This document shows positions 1-8,305 of a DNA stretch of 64,000 nucleotides, piece by piece. The position numbers and the translations under genes are program-made. The stretch lies in contig CANNAM010000006.1 of the NCBI GenBank assembly GCA_947502595.1, positions 62,001 to 126,000 of the forward strand, in the 5' to 3' direction. Numbering within the stretch: the stretch's first letter is position 1; each line of letters starts with the position of its first letter. The stretch comes from an uncultured Marinicella sp. GTDB taxonomy: Bacteria > Pseudomonadota > Gammaproteobacteria > Xanthomonadales > Marinicellaceae. The notes below the pieces were generated by a model that was not told the origin of the DNA, did no database searches, and saw nothing but the letters and a program-made list of their open reading frames with translations.

Positions 1-2
1 AT

Positions 3-68
3 TTACTTACACAAAGAATGGAATTTCACGAAAAAAATGCCTGGATGTTACGCTCAATGCTGGGCTAA
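3..68 (+). CDS. C-terminal tail of an unidentified gene cut by the window edge
   Basis: An open frame enters from the left edge and runs 21 codons to a TAA at 66-68, ending in residues NAWMLRSMLG. It converges on the hpf gene, and a bidirectional terminator sits between the two, as expected if this is a real gene end. Too little is present to name a family. It could also be a chance open frame. Confidence 0.3.
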   Translation, partial: LLTQRMEFHEKNAWMLRSMLG

Positions 69-88
69 GCAAAGCATGTATTCAACCT

Positions 89-123
89 GAAAAAAAACCA
101 GCACAGTTGTGCTGGTTTTTTTA
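89..123. terminator. Bidirectional Rho-independent terminator
   Basis: A perfect 8-bp stem (ACCAGCAC / GTGCTGGT, 97-104 and 109-116) with a 4-nt loop is flanked by an A-run on the left and a T-run on the right. It can stop the minus-strand hpf transcript and any gene arriving from the left edge. Confidence 0.85.
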
Positions 124-140
124 TTTAATCCTGACGCCTT

Positions 141-455
141 TTAATTACCGCGGCGCTTTTCAACGGTTTTCCTCACTGACCGAGTAATTCTTTCAGCTGC
201 ACCATCAATTGCCATATTGATGTTTTCTGCATGGTGAGTAACTACAATCGGCTTTAAGCCACGAATACGGGCTTCCATGGTACAACGCAAATCATCATCA
301 CCGCCCTTGTGACTGTTTTCATCTGCTAGATAAACTTCAACCCTGGTGACTTCATCCTTGAAACTGTTTAAAACATCATTCAACAGGTTTTCAACATGTT
401 GTCTCAATAAATCACCGCCTTTGACATGATGATCAGTATTGACTTGTATTTGCAT
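141..455 (-). CDS. hpf: Short HPF/RaiA-family ribosome-associated protein
   Basis: A 104-residue protein of the S30AE (sigma-54 modulation) family. These proteins bind the decoding region of the 30S subunit and promote ribosome hibernation or block translation in stationary phase. The start MQIQVNTDHHV, the acidic middle (EVYLADENSHKGGDDDLRC) and the basic C-terminal helix (RITRSVRKTVEKRRG) fit the short, single-domain form. Two ATG codons lie in tandem. GAGGAG is only 3 nt from the first (458) but 6 nt from the second (455), which also matches the usual MQI start, so I use 455. The rpoN/ptsN neighbours common for hpf are not visible here. Confidence 0.85.
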   Translation of the reverse strand: MQIQVNTDHHVKGGDLLRQHVENLLNDVLNSFKDEVTRVEVYLADENSHKGGDDDLRCTMEARIRGLKPIVVTHHAENINMAIDGAAERITRSVRKTVEKRRGN

Positions 456-696
456 CATTTACTCCTCGTTGTTATATTTGTGAAATGTCCTGTATTCATT
501 CTGAGGTCAATATTTAAATTTTCAAACCTTTTTGTGGCTATTTCTGACTAAAGCCTAAAAATGCTGCACTTGAACGATGAAAACCAGTCTAAAGACACCT
601 TTAAAGCAATACAGGTTTCAGCAACCTGACAAATACCTTGGCATGGCAGCCGCCTTTCTCAGGCAACCTTTAAGCAAGAATTATTCAAAAAATCAC

Positions 697-724
697 TTGC
701 CATAAAATAAAAATCTACTATACT
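697..724 (+). promoter_or_regulatory. Sigma70-type promoter of tRNA-Leu
   Basis: TTGCCA at 697-702 and TATACT at 719-724 are separated by 16 bp. The expected transcription start lies just before the mature tRNA 5' end at 736. The rest of the 456-696 gap shows no gene. Confidence 0.6.
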
Positions 725-735
725 TTACCGCCTGT

Positions 736-820
736 GCCGGGGTGGCGGAATTGGTAGACGCGCCGGATTCAAAATCCGGTTTCTTCGGAAGTGCGAGTTC
801 GATTCTCGCCCTCGGCACCA
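736..820 (+). tRNA. tRNA-Leu (anticodon CAA)
   Basis: The 85-nt cloverleaf has a fully paired acceptor stem (GCCGGGG / CCTCGGC, one G-T pair), a D-arm beginning TGGCGGAATTGG, anticodon loop TTCAAAA (CAA, reading UUG), a long class II variable arm, a T-arm with GTTCGATTC, and an encoded CCA at 818-820. It is a single tRNA gene, 72 nt upstream of fabR. Confidence 0.97.
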
Positions 821-891
821 TTAATACCTTCCATACAAGACTGATTGTTGCTATTCTTACCTACAACAACAGTATTCAGATTGATTTTAAT

Positions 892-1497
892 TTGCCTAAC
901 CTCAGATCTCAACAAAAAGAACGCACCCGCCGAGCCATCATTGATGCAGCCATTGGCCAACTCAGCGAAAGCAAAAGTTTTGCCAGTTTAAGTTTGCGTG
1001 AAGTGGCCCGCGAAGCTGGGATTGCCCCCACCTCTTTTTACAGACACTTCAAAGACATGGAAGAATTAGGCCTGACATTGGTAGATGAGTCAGGTTTGGC
1101 TTTACGACAATTGATGCGCAAAGCACGCCAACGAATGTTGAACAAACGAAGTGTTATCGCCACTTCGGTAAAAACCTTTCTCGAATTCACCCAAGCCAAC
1201 CCCAATATTTTCAGGATATTATTTCACGAACGATCTGGCACCACCCAAGCCTTAAGGATGGCTGTTACACGTGAAATACAGTATTTTGTGGACGAATTAA
1301 CTGAGTACATTCAAAATGAAGGCTTTGGCCAAGCCTCAGCCCACGCACAAGCCGAAGCCATGGTGGCAGTGATATTCAACACTGGGGCAGAATCAATCGC
1401 TTCCAAACCCAACCAAAGAAAAACGCTTGAAGAACGTGCCATTAAACAATTGCGATATATTGCTACTGGCGCAGCCGCACTGAAAGAAAAGGAATAA
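892..1497 (+). CDS. fabR: FabR-like TetR-family repressor of unsaturated fatty acid synthesis
   Basis: This TetR-family regulator matches FabR closely over its whole length. The N-terminal helix-turn-helix contains [20 protein letters not shown] followed by [20 protein letters not shown], and a ligand-sensing helical domain follows ([18 protein letters not shown]). In enterobacteria FabR represses fabA/fabB in response to acyl-thioesters. The frame extends back through the tRNA, which cannot be coding. After the tRNA there is no ATG, so translation must begin at a rare codon. TTG at 892 gives a protein starting [14 protein letters not shown], aligning with the known FabR start. No good ribosome-binding site is visible. 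About 201 residues. Confidence 0.82.
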   Translation: MPNLRSQQKERTRRAIIDAAIGQLSESKSFASLSLREVAREAGIAPTSFYRHFKDMEELGLTLVDESGLALRQLMRKARQRMLNKRSVIATSVKTFLEFTQANPNIFRILFHERSGTTQALRMAVTREIQYFVDELTEYIQNEGFGQASAHAQAEAMVAVIFNTGAESIASKPNQRKTLEERAIKQLRYIATGAAALKEKE

Positions 1498-1543
1498 ATT
1501 CAGTAATCAACCTGGTTAACTTTGATGCTGAACTGAACGCAAC

Positions 1544-2164
1544 TCACCCTTCAGCAGCCACCCAATTCGCTTCTACCAACAACCGTTCTCCAGAACGTAT
1601 GCGACCAAGGAATACATCACCTGCAATCACCTCTCCCACTCCTGCAGGGGTCCCTGTCATCAACACATCACCATCCACTAAACTGATGAATGACTTGATT
1701 TCTTGCAGTAACTCCAGCGGAGAATACAACATCATATTACACCCTCCTTGTTGTCTTAATTGACCATTGATAAATAATTCCAGACTGAGAATTTCTATTC
1801 CATCAGTGATGGGCACAAACTCGCTGAATAGCGCTGATTGATCAAATGCTTTGGCCCGTTCCCAGGGCAGCCCCTGGCTTTTAAGGCGGTTTTGAACCTG
1901 TCTTTTGGTTAAATCCAAGCCAAAACCTACAGCCACTAAATCACCCTGTTCAACTAAAAAGGCCATTTCACCTTCATAATGAAGCACTTCACCTTTCGGC
2001 ACCAGCAACTTATCAGAAACTGCAGAATTTGGTTTGATAAACACCACAGGCTCAGTAGGCACTGCATTGTTCAGTTCTTTGATATGCTCAGCATAATTGC
2101 GCCCCACACAAACCACCTTTGATGGGGGTAACTGACGGCCTTTAAAGCAGATGTTATTTATCAT
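1544..2164 (-). CDS. Fumarylacetoacetate hydrolase-family protein (YcgM-like acylpyruvate hydrolase)
   Basis: About 206 residues, the size of the small YcgM/FAHD1 branch, whose characterised members hydrolyse acylpyruvates or decarboxylate oxaloacetate. Family marks are KVVCVGRNYAEHIKELNN near the N-terminus, EPVVFIKPNSAV, the metal-binding glutamates in HYEGEMAFLV, the aspartate in GFGLDLTKRQVQ, PWERAKAFDQSALFS, and the C-terminal DVLMTGTPAGVG loop. A TTG four codons upstream (2176) is an alternative start. The ATG at 2164 is preferred. The true substrate cannot be read from the sequence. Confidence 0.82.
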   Translation of the reverse strand: MINNICFKGRQLPPSKVVCVGRNYAEHIKELNNAVPTEPVVFIKPNSAVSDKLLVPKGEVLHYEGEMAFLVEQGDLVAVGFGLDLTKRQVQNRLKSQGLPWERAKAFDQSALFSEFVPITDGIEILSLELFINGQLRQQGGCNMMLYSPLELLQEIKSFISLVDGDVLMTGTPAGVGEVIAGDVFLGRIRSGERLLVEANWVAAEG

Positions 2165-2372
2165 GTTGTAATCCAAGGTTGCTCACATTAGCTGAAGGTT
2201 AATTGTTATCGCTATCTTAAGAATTGAGCAGCAGAGAATCAAACACATAAACCAAAAGTTTGTTATTTTATGGTGTTGAATAAATCGATTGGCATGTGAT
2301 TTTTTGTGACACAGGCATCACCACTATATAACATTTCAGTTAAAATCATTGTTTTTTTAATTGCCTGAATCC

Positions 2373-3821
2373 ATGAAAACTTTGCCTCACTTGCTTAAGC
2401 CATTGCTGCTGTTACTGTTAACGGAAACTGTTACAGCTGGTGGCATCCCACTTACAACAGATGATTTAGACATCATCACAGCAATCAACAGCAACCAAGC
2501 AACATTGGATGTCTTAAGCAATGATGACAGTGGCATATTAAATGATCCGTTCAAAGCAGTGGTTGCCGTTTGCGACATCAGCAGCAGCGACATGGATTGT
2601 GTTGGAACCAGTTTCAGTGATGGTATCGGCACAGTAACAGTCAACGGCACAGGCAGTGACAACAATGTTTTGTTTGATGCTGAACACCACCAAAGTCATC
2701 AGTTTAAATTCAAATACAAGATGCAGAACAGTGCCAACAACCCAGGTTTTGCAGTGGCAACGGTGGATTTGGCTTTTTTGGAAGTAAACACCCTGACTGA
2801 TACAGCGAACAACAGTTGTGATGCCACAATGTGCAGCCTCAGAACAGCCATCGCTTTTGCTGTTAATGACAATGAGCCAACTGTGATAAAGTTTAAACGC
2901 GACATGAATGGCACCATTGCGCTCAACAACAGTTTAGTGATTAACTCGATTGACCTTTCAATTATTGGGCCTGGCGCTGACAAAATAACCCTATCAGGTC
3001 AAGACTTGTACCGGGTTTTATCGGTGCCAATCGGGACCGAACGTTTTTATCTTGCAGGATTGACCCTCAGCAATGGACAGACACCCAATCAAGAAAATGG
3101 TGCAGGCATTTTGATTGAAAGCGCACTTGAAACAAGGTTAGAAAATATCCGCGTCACGGAAAACAATGCCGAAGACAATGGTGGTGGTATATACGCATTG
3201 AATGCTGGTCTGACACTGATCAACAGTGAAATCAGCTACAACAGCGCTGTCAATAACGGTGGCGGGATTGGTATAACTGGCGGTTTTGGTAGCGATGTGA
3301 CAATAATTAACACCACCATCAGTCACAATCAAGCCGGTACAGTCAGTGGCGGTTTATACATCAATTCAAATTTTGGACAAAATACCACTTTGAAATTTAT
3401 TACGGCAGCTTTCAATGCTGCCGGTGTAATTGACAACCAAATTACCGGCAATGGCAATGTAACAATCGAATCAAGTGTGTTTGAACCCGGGCTTGCAATC
3501 ACTGCCAGCAATAACTTCACCAACAACTCAATTTTCCAAAATATTTCAGGCACAATTGTTGGCAACAACAACCTTACTGACACAACGTTCATATTATCTC
3601 CTGCACTGACTGAAATCAATCAATCGGGTCTACATGGGCATAAATTTGAACCAAACAGCTTGGCATATAACCACGTTGACAATAATGTGGGCAACCCCAG
3701 TTGTGGCAATCAGATCACCACAGATCAGTTTGCCACACCCCGACCTTTAGATGGTGCTTGCGATGCCGGCGCTTATGAGTACTTGCTGATTGATTTAATC
3801 TTTGCCACTGGTTTTGAGTGA
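2373..3821 (+). CDS. Secreted right-handed beta-helix protein with C-terminal IF-x-x-x-FE motif
   Basis: An exported protein of about 482 residues. The ATG at 2373 gives a signal peptide (MKTLPHLLKPLLLLLLTETVTAGG); an in-frame TTG at 2361 would only lengthen its N-terminus. The body carries a CSLRTAIAFA segment, seen in polymorphic/choice-of-anchor surface proteins. Asn/Gly-rich repeats typical of parallel beta-helix coils follow (ITENNA-, NNGGGI-, SHNQAG-like turns). Cysteines are sparse. The protein ends exactly at DLIFATGFE, a motif shared with other exported proteins in this window. Function is unknown; adhesion or surface-polymer binding is plausible. Confidence 0.75.
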   Translation: MKTLPHLLKPLLLLLLTETVTAGGIPLTTDDLDIITAINSNQATLDVLSNDDSGILNDPFKAVVAVCDISSSDMDCVGTSFSDGIGTVTVNGTGSDNNVLFDAEHHQSHQFKFKYKMQNSANNPGFAVATVDLAFLEVNTLTDTANNSCDATMCSLRTAIAFAVNDNEPTVIKFKRDMNGTIALNNSLVINSIDLSIIGPGADKITLSGQDLYRVLSVPIGTERFYLAGLTLSNGQTPNQENGAGILIESALETRLENIRVTENNAEDNGGGIYALNAGLTLINSEISYNSAVNNGGGIGITGGFGSDVTIINTTISHNQAGTVSGGLYINSNFGQNTTLKFITAAFNAAGVIDNQITGNGNVTIESSVFEPGLAITASNNFTNNSIFQNISGTIVGNNNLTDTTFILSPALTEINQSGLHGHKFEPNSLAYNHVDNNVGNPSCGNQITTDQFATPRPLDGACDAGAYEYLLIDLIFATGFE

Positions 3822-3897
3822 AGTACCGATATTAGGACAGAAATAAAACCCAACAACAGTTTAAACCGCCTAAACCTGGCATTAAATGAGGCTTTAA

Positions 3898-4794
3898 TTA
3901 GGTTTTATTTAAAACGGCATCAAACTCCTCAGGCAAAGGTGCCGTGATGCTGTACGTACCAAACTGCAGGGTGTGGGCATGTAGAAATAACTGCCGATCT
4001 GAATTCGTATAGTTTTTACCATAAAACCGATCCCCTAAAACTGGGTGCCCCATGAATTGAGCATGGACCCTGATTTGATGGGTGCGTCCTGAACTGATGT
4101 CACATTGACTCAAGGTGAACTGACCATTACTTTTAAGCGGCTTAAAAACAGTTTCGGCTGACTGTCCTGTTTCACTGACAACAACATGACGAATGCCATT
4201 GATTCGGTGCGCAGTATCCAAAGCCCTATTAACTGTTGTTGCTGCTTTAAGCTGACCTACTAACACCGCCAAATAAGATTTTGAGACCGCATGCTGTTGC
4301 AGCGCTTGCTGAAACACCAACAAGGCGGGCCTGTGCATGGCCAACAACAAACAACCACTGGTGTCTTTATCCAAACGGTGTGCCAATTGCACATCAGCAT
4401 AGGTTGCTAACGACGACAAAGTTTCGATTACACCCAGGGCGTGTCCAGTTCCGGTGTGGCATGGTATGCCTGCAGGCTTATTCAACACCAAGTAATCGGC
4501 ATCTTCATAAATAATGTGTTTTAATAATTGTTGCTGTAAAGTTTTGGGCACTGTAACTGGCTGCCGATCAACAAAATACAAAAACGGTGGCACCCTAATC
4601 TGGTCACCTGCAGAAAGTTTATGTAAGGCTTTAACTCTTTTGCCATTGACCCTAATTTGACCTTTGCGAATCAATTTATAACAACTGCTTTTGTTGAGGT
4701 GTTTACACTGCTTAAGCAAATAATTATCAACCCGTTGACCGAGGTCATTTGCAGTGGCTATAAAAATTGGTTTTTGTTCGGTTGTCGATGGCAT
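3898..4794 (-). CDS. rluC: 23S rRNA pseudouridine synthase RluC
   Basis: A 298-residue RluA-family pseudouridine synthase. An N-terminal S4 RNA-binding domain (about residues 17-75, with KLIRKGQIRVNGKRVKA) is followed by the catalytic domain. The signature HRLDKDTSG is at 139-147, with Asp142 the catalytic nucleophile. GRTHQIRVHAQFMGHPVLGD marks the C-terminal part. RluC makes pseudouridines in helices 39/74 of 23S rRNA in E. coli. Divergence from rne, as in E. coli, supports RluC rather than RluD. Confidence 0.9.
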   Translation of the reverse strand: MPSTTEQKPIFIATANDLGQRVDNYLLKQCKHLNKSSCYKLIRKGQIRVNGKRVKALHKLSAGDQIRVPPFLYFVDRQPVTVPKTLQQQLLKHIIYEDADYLVLNKPAGIPCHTGTGHALGVIETLSSLATYADVQLAHRLDKDTSGCLLLAMHRPALLVFQQALQQHAVSKSYLAVLVGQLKAATTVNRALDTAHRINGIRHVVVSETGQSAETVFKPLKSNGQFTLSQCDISSGRTHQIRVHAQFMGHPVLGDRFYGKNYTNSDRQLFLHAHTLQFGTYSITAPLPEEFDAVLNKT

Positions 4795-5352
4795 ATTTAC
4801 GGTTGTTTCAGAATGTAAAGCGGGCTAAATCAGTTCATATGACCAGATAGTCCTGTGAAAAGGCTGAAATAATGTTAAAATCTCGCGCAACTTGGCAGCC
4901 TGAGGCTGTTAAGCACTTATATTTTGGCTTAATTATTGATACCAAGCCACAGATTATACGATTTAAAACTGTTTAGTTCCAAGGAGTCGAAAATTATATT
5001 TCGCAGGAACGCAGAATCATTGGAATGATCATAAACAACTACTGAATGGAACGAAACCATTTCAGTGAATAAATGACATGAATACTGGCGACCATTCAAC
5101 ACCTCAAAAGACTTGGGTATTGAATGTAAAGTCACCAACGATAAGCGACTAAAAACACCGCGAGTGGTTCAGTGGATGGCTCAACACAGTTGGCCAAACA
5201 CCCATAGCACAACTTAGATTTAATTATCAGCTGGCTAGAACTGCATCATCGAAAACGACCTCAATCAGCACTACAATCTGCTGTTAGTGGTTTAAATTAT
5301 GCTTATTTGGCATCACTGAAGGTTCATCGTTCCTAAAACAAAAGGAACCAAG
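4795..5352 (+). promoter_or_regulatory. Long rne leader with candidate promoter and hairpins
   Basis: These 558 bp between divergent rluC and rne contain no convincing gene. An extended -10 (TGTTAAAAT, 4873-4881) with a weak -35 (CTGTGA, 4853-4858) could start the rne transcript, giving an untranslated leader of over 450 nt. Within it are hairpins ATCAT-TGGA-ATGAT (5016-5029) and a 9-bp bulged stem at 5041-5066. In E. coli a long, structured rne leader lets RNase E cleave its own mRNA. A similar feedback here is inference. Confidence 0.45.
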
Positions 5353-8247
5353 ATGAAAAGAATGTTAATCAATGCAACGCACACCGATGAAATTCGCGTG
5401 GCAATTGCAGATGGTCAGAAACTCTACGATTTAGACATCGACTCAGCGGGACATTACCGCAAAAAAGGCAATATTTACAAAGCCAAAATCACCCGTGTAG
5501 AACCCTCATTAGAAGCCTGTTTTGTGAACTATGGTTCAGAAAGACACGGCTTTTTACCTTACAAAGAAATCAGCCCAGCTTATTGTAAACAAGCCCCAAG
5601 AGGCAAGGCCCGCTTACCCATCAATGAAGCCCTGAAAGAAGGCGATGAAATCATTGTTCAGGTGAATAAAGAAGAACGTGGCAACAAAGGCGCAGCCCTC
5701 AGCACTTACATTTCATTGGCTGGAAGGTACTTGGTTTATATGCCTGGTAACCACCGTGCTGGTGGCATCTCACGTCAAATTCATGGCGAAAAACGTGAGC
5801 AGTTACAAGAAATCATGCGCAAACTGGAAATTCCCAAAAATGATGGCGTGATCATCAGAACAGCTGGCTTGGGTAGGTCGTTTGATGAACTACAATGGGA
5901 TTTCAATTATTTAAAACAAGTTTGGGAAGCCATTGGCACCGCCGCAGAGCAGAAAAAAGGACCCTTCTTTATTTACCAAGAAAGCGACTTATTTATCAGA
6001 GCATTACGCGACTACTTACAACCTGACATCGGCGAAATTCTGATTGATGACCGTGAAGCCTATGAAAAAGCCCGCGAATTTATGCAGCAAGTGATGCCGC
6101 ACAATTTGAAAAAACTGTCCTACTACAATGACAACACCCCACTATTTTCACGTTACCAAATTGAGCGTCAAATTCAATCCGCTTTTGAGCGTGAAGTAAA
6201 ACTGCCTTCAGGTGGTGCATTGGTGATAGATCAAACCGAAGCCCTGCTTTCAATCGACATCAACTCTGCCAAAGCCACCAAAGGAATTGACGTAGAAACC
6301 ACTGCTTTGAACACCAACTTAGAAGCGGCTGATGAAATTGCCAGACAGTTAAAAATCCGTGACCTAGGTGGATTGGTGGTGATTGATTTCATTGACATGC
6401 GCAACAACAAAAACCAACGCGAAGTTGAAAACCGCATGCGTTCTGCCGCTGAATCAGATCGCGCCAGGGTACAAATAGGTAAAATATCTAAATTTGGCTT
6501 GCTCGAAATGTCACGCCAAAGGTTGCGTTCATCGATATCTGACTCCAGCCAAATCACCTGCCCAACTTGTGGTGGACATGGCTTTATACGTTCTATGGAA
6601 TCATTGGTCATTTCCATCATTCGATTGACTGAAGAAGAAATGATCAAACCCAAAACAGGCCGTGTGGTGATTCAAGCACCGGTAGAAACCACCAACAAGA
6701 TACTCAATGAGAAAAGAACTGAGTTGTCAGAAATGGAAACCAGACACGGGGTACAGGTTTCTGTCATATCGAATGACAACCTGAGTTTTCCAGATTTTCA
6801 TGTTCAGCGCTTGAACACCAATGAGTCACACATCAGTGTTGATGCCATTGAACTGGTTAAACCAGAAGACTGCCATAAGCCTGTGTCACTGGACCCACCG
6901 GCACCTACAGTCGAAACCCCTGCTTTGCGTATGGTTAAACCCAATACCCAAGCACCAAAACGCTCAATTGGATTGGCCATTTCAGCTTGGTTCAAAAATT
7001 TGTTCACACAACCTAAGGACAAAAATAAAAAAACCACGCAACCTAATAAAAAGCCTTACAAGAAAAAGCCATACAACAAAGGTGGCAAAGGCCCGCAAAA
7101 CAATCAAAATCAGAACAAAGCCAAAAACGGACAACAAAAGCCTGCTCAAAAACAAGCTCAAAAACAAGCTCAAAAACCTGCGGCCAAACAAAAGCAGTCT
7201 CAAAACCAGCAACAGAAACCTGCTGCCAAAGCCAATCACAACAAACAAACTGCCAACAAGCAGGCCAACAGCAAACCGACCAATAACAAGCAATCGCCTA
7301 AAAAACAAACGCCGAAACAGCAGCCTAAAAAGCAGCATGATAACAACCAAGCCAACGGCAAACAGAAACAGGCAGCTCAAAACAATCAACAGCCTAAAAA
7401 TACGGGCAACAACAATCAGTCGAATAATAACGACAAACAAAACCAAGCCAACAATAAAAACACCAAATCCATATACGGTAATAAAAACCAACAACGCAAC
7501 AAAGGCAAACAAAATGCCGAAACCAAAGAAGTTGATGCCAATACCGTAAAAATGATGACCCGCCCGCTCGGTAGTGTGGCTGAGTTGGCCGCAAAGAAAG
7601 AACCCATCGTGCCTTCTGGTGCTAAAAAAGCACGTCCAATCGACAGTATTGATGTTGAAGCCAAAATGAATAACCAGGCACCAACTGACAACCAACCTGC
7701 CGCTAAACAGGATGCTACGCAGCAAACTGCTAACAACAAGTCAGCTGAAAAGAAATCTGTGGATATAAAGCCTGCGGATAAGAAACTTGCGGATAAGAAG
7801 CCTGCGGATAAAAAACCTGCGGATAAAAAACCTGCGGATAAAAAACCTGCGGATAAGAAACCTGCGGATAAGAAGCCTGCGGATAAGAAGCCTGCGGATA
7901 AGAAGCCTGCGGATAAAAAACCTGCAGATAAAAAACCTGCGGATAAAAAGCCAGCGGATAAAAAGCCTGCGGATAAAAAGCCTGCGGGTAAAAAGCCTGC
8001 AGATAAAAAGCCTGCGGATAAAAAGCCTGCGGACAAAAAGCCTGCGGATAAAAAGCCTGCGGATAAAAAGCCTGCGGATAAGAAGCCTACGGATAAAAAG
8101 CCTGCGGATAAAAAGCCTGCGGATAAAAAGCCTGCAGATAAAAAGCCTGTTGAAAACAAACCAGCTGAAAGCAAAGCAAAAACTGAGTCAGCAGTGACCG
8201 CTCAAATGATAAAACCTGGCCTGTATAAAGCCAAAAAGACAGACTGA
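5353..8247 (+). CDS. rne: Ribonuclease E
   Basis: A 964-residue endoribonuclease, core of the RNA degradosome. The first 510 residues are conserved: MKRMLINAT start, S1 domain (NIYKAKITRVEPSLEACFVN), 5'-sensor/RNase H-like region, the DNase I-like catalytic part with magnesium-binding aspartates (LLSIDINSAKAT and VVIDFIDMRNN), and a Zn-link CPTCGGHG joining subunits. A hydrophobic amphipathic stretch (IGLAISAWFKNLFTQ, about 535-550) resembles the membrane-targeting helix. The remaining 400 residues are low-complexity: K/N/Q-rich, then a tandem KKPAD array. Such basic disordered tails carry RNA and degradosome-partner sites in other species, but no known microdomain is recognisable. AAAGGAACCAAG precedes the ATG. 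Confidence 0.96.
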   Translation: MKRMLINATHTDEIRVAIADGQKLYDLDIDSAGHYRKKGNIYKAKITRVEPSLEACFVNYGSERHGFLPYKEISPAYCKQAPRGKARLPINEALKEGDEIIVQVNKEERGNKGAALSTYISLAGRYLVYMPGNHRAGGISRQIHGEKREQLQEIMRKLEIPKNDGVIIRTAGLGRSFDELQWDFNYLKQVWEAIGTAAEQKKGPFFIYQESDLFIRALRDYLQPDIGEILIDDREAYEKAREFMQQVMPHNLKKLSYYNDNTPLFSRYQIERQIQSAFEREVKLPSGGALVIDQTEALLSIDINSAKATKGIDVETTALNTNLEAADEIARQLKIRDLGGLVVIDFIDMRNNKNQREVENRMRSAAESDRARVQIGKISKFGLLEMSRQRLRSSISDSSQITCPTCGGHGFIRSMESLVISIIRLTEEEMIKPKTGRVVIQAPVETTNKILNEKRTELSEMETRHGVQVSVISNDNLSFPDFHVQRLNTNESHISVDAIELVKPEDCHKPVSLDPPAPTVETPALRMVKPNTQAPKRSIGLAISAWFKNLFTQPKDKNKKTTQPNKKPYKKKPYNKGGKGPQNNQNQNKAKNGQQKPAQKQAQKQAQKPAAKQKQSQNQQQKPAAKANHNKQTANKQANSKPTNNKQSPKKQTPKQQPKKQHDNNQANGKQKQAAQNNQQPKNTGNNNQSNNNDKQNQANNKNTKSIYGNKNQQRNKGKQNAETKEVDANTVKMMTRPLGSVAELAAKKEPIVPSGAKKARPIDSIDVEAKMNNQAPTDNQPAAKQDATQQTANNKSAEKKSVDIKPADKKLADKKPADKKPADKKPADKKPADKKPADKKPADKKPADKKPADKKPADKKPADKKPADKKPADKKPAGKKPADKKPADKKPADKKPADKKPADKKPADKKPTDKKPADKKPADKKPADKKPVENKPAESKAKTESAVTAQMIKPGLYKAKKTD
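7777..8151 (+). repeat. 25 tandem 15-bp units encoding DKKPA in RNase E
   Basis: The unit GATAARAARCCTGCG is repeated 25 times without a frame break, encoding DKKPA with rare variants (DKKLA, GKKPA, DKKPT, DKKPV). Third-position differences (AAA/AAG, GCG/GCA) vary along the array and often cluster in adjacent units, suggesting slippage or unequal crossing-over. Copy number is likely to differ between strains. Confidence 0.97.
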
Positions 8248-8265
8248 TTTAGGGCAATTAAGTGT

Positions 8266-8300
8266 TTGATCCACGCTGGTTTACATTCAACGTGGATCAA
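8266..8300. terminator. Perfect inverted repeat between convergent rne and comEC
   Basis: A 10-bp perfect stem (TTGATCCACG / CGTGGATCAA) with a 15-nt loop lies between the rne stop and the comEC stop. It lacks a clear T-run, so it may be a terminator, an mRNA 3'-end stabiliser or a convergent-transcription barrier. Confidence 0.45.
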
Positions 8301-8305
8301 TGCCT

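Noticed and set aside
742-891. N-terminal extension of the FabR frame through the tRNA
   Set aside because: These codons are the tRNA-Leu gene and its 3' flank; FabR homology starts after 892.
7777-8151. Tandem repeat as a CRISPR array
   Set aside because: Units are 15 bp, contiguous and without spacers, and encode an in-frame protein tail. No cas genes are present.
7416-8174. Minus-strand 252-codon frame with AGFLS repeats over the end of rne
   Set aside because: It is the antisense shadow of the KKPAD array. The 15-bp period without stops keeps several frames open, and rne explains the sequence.
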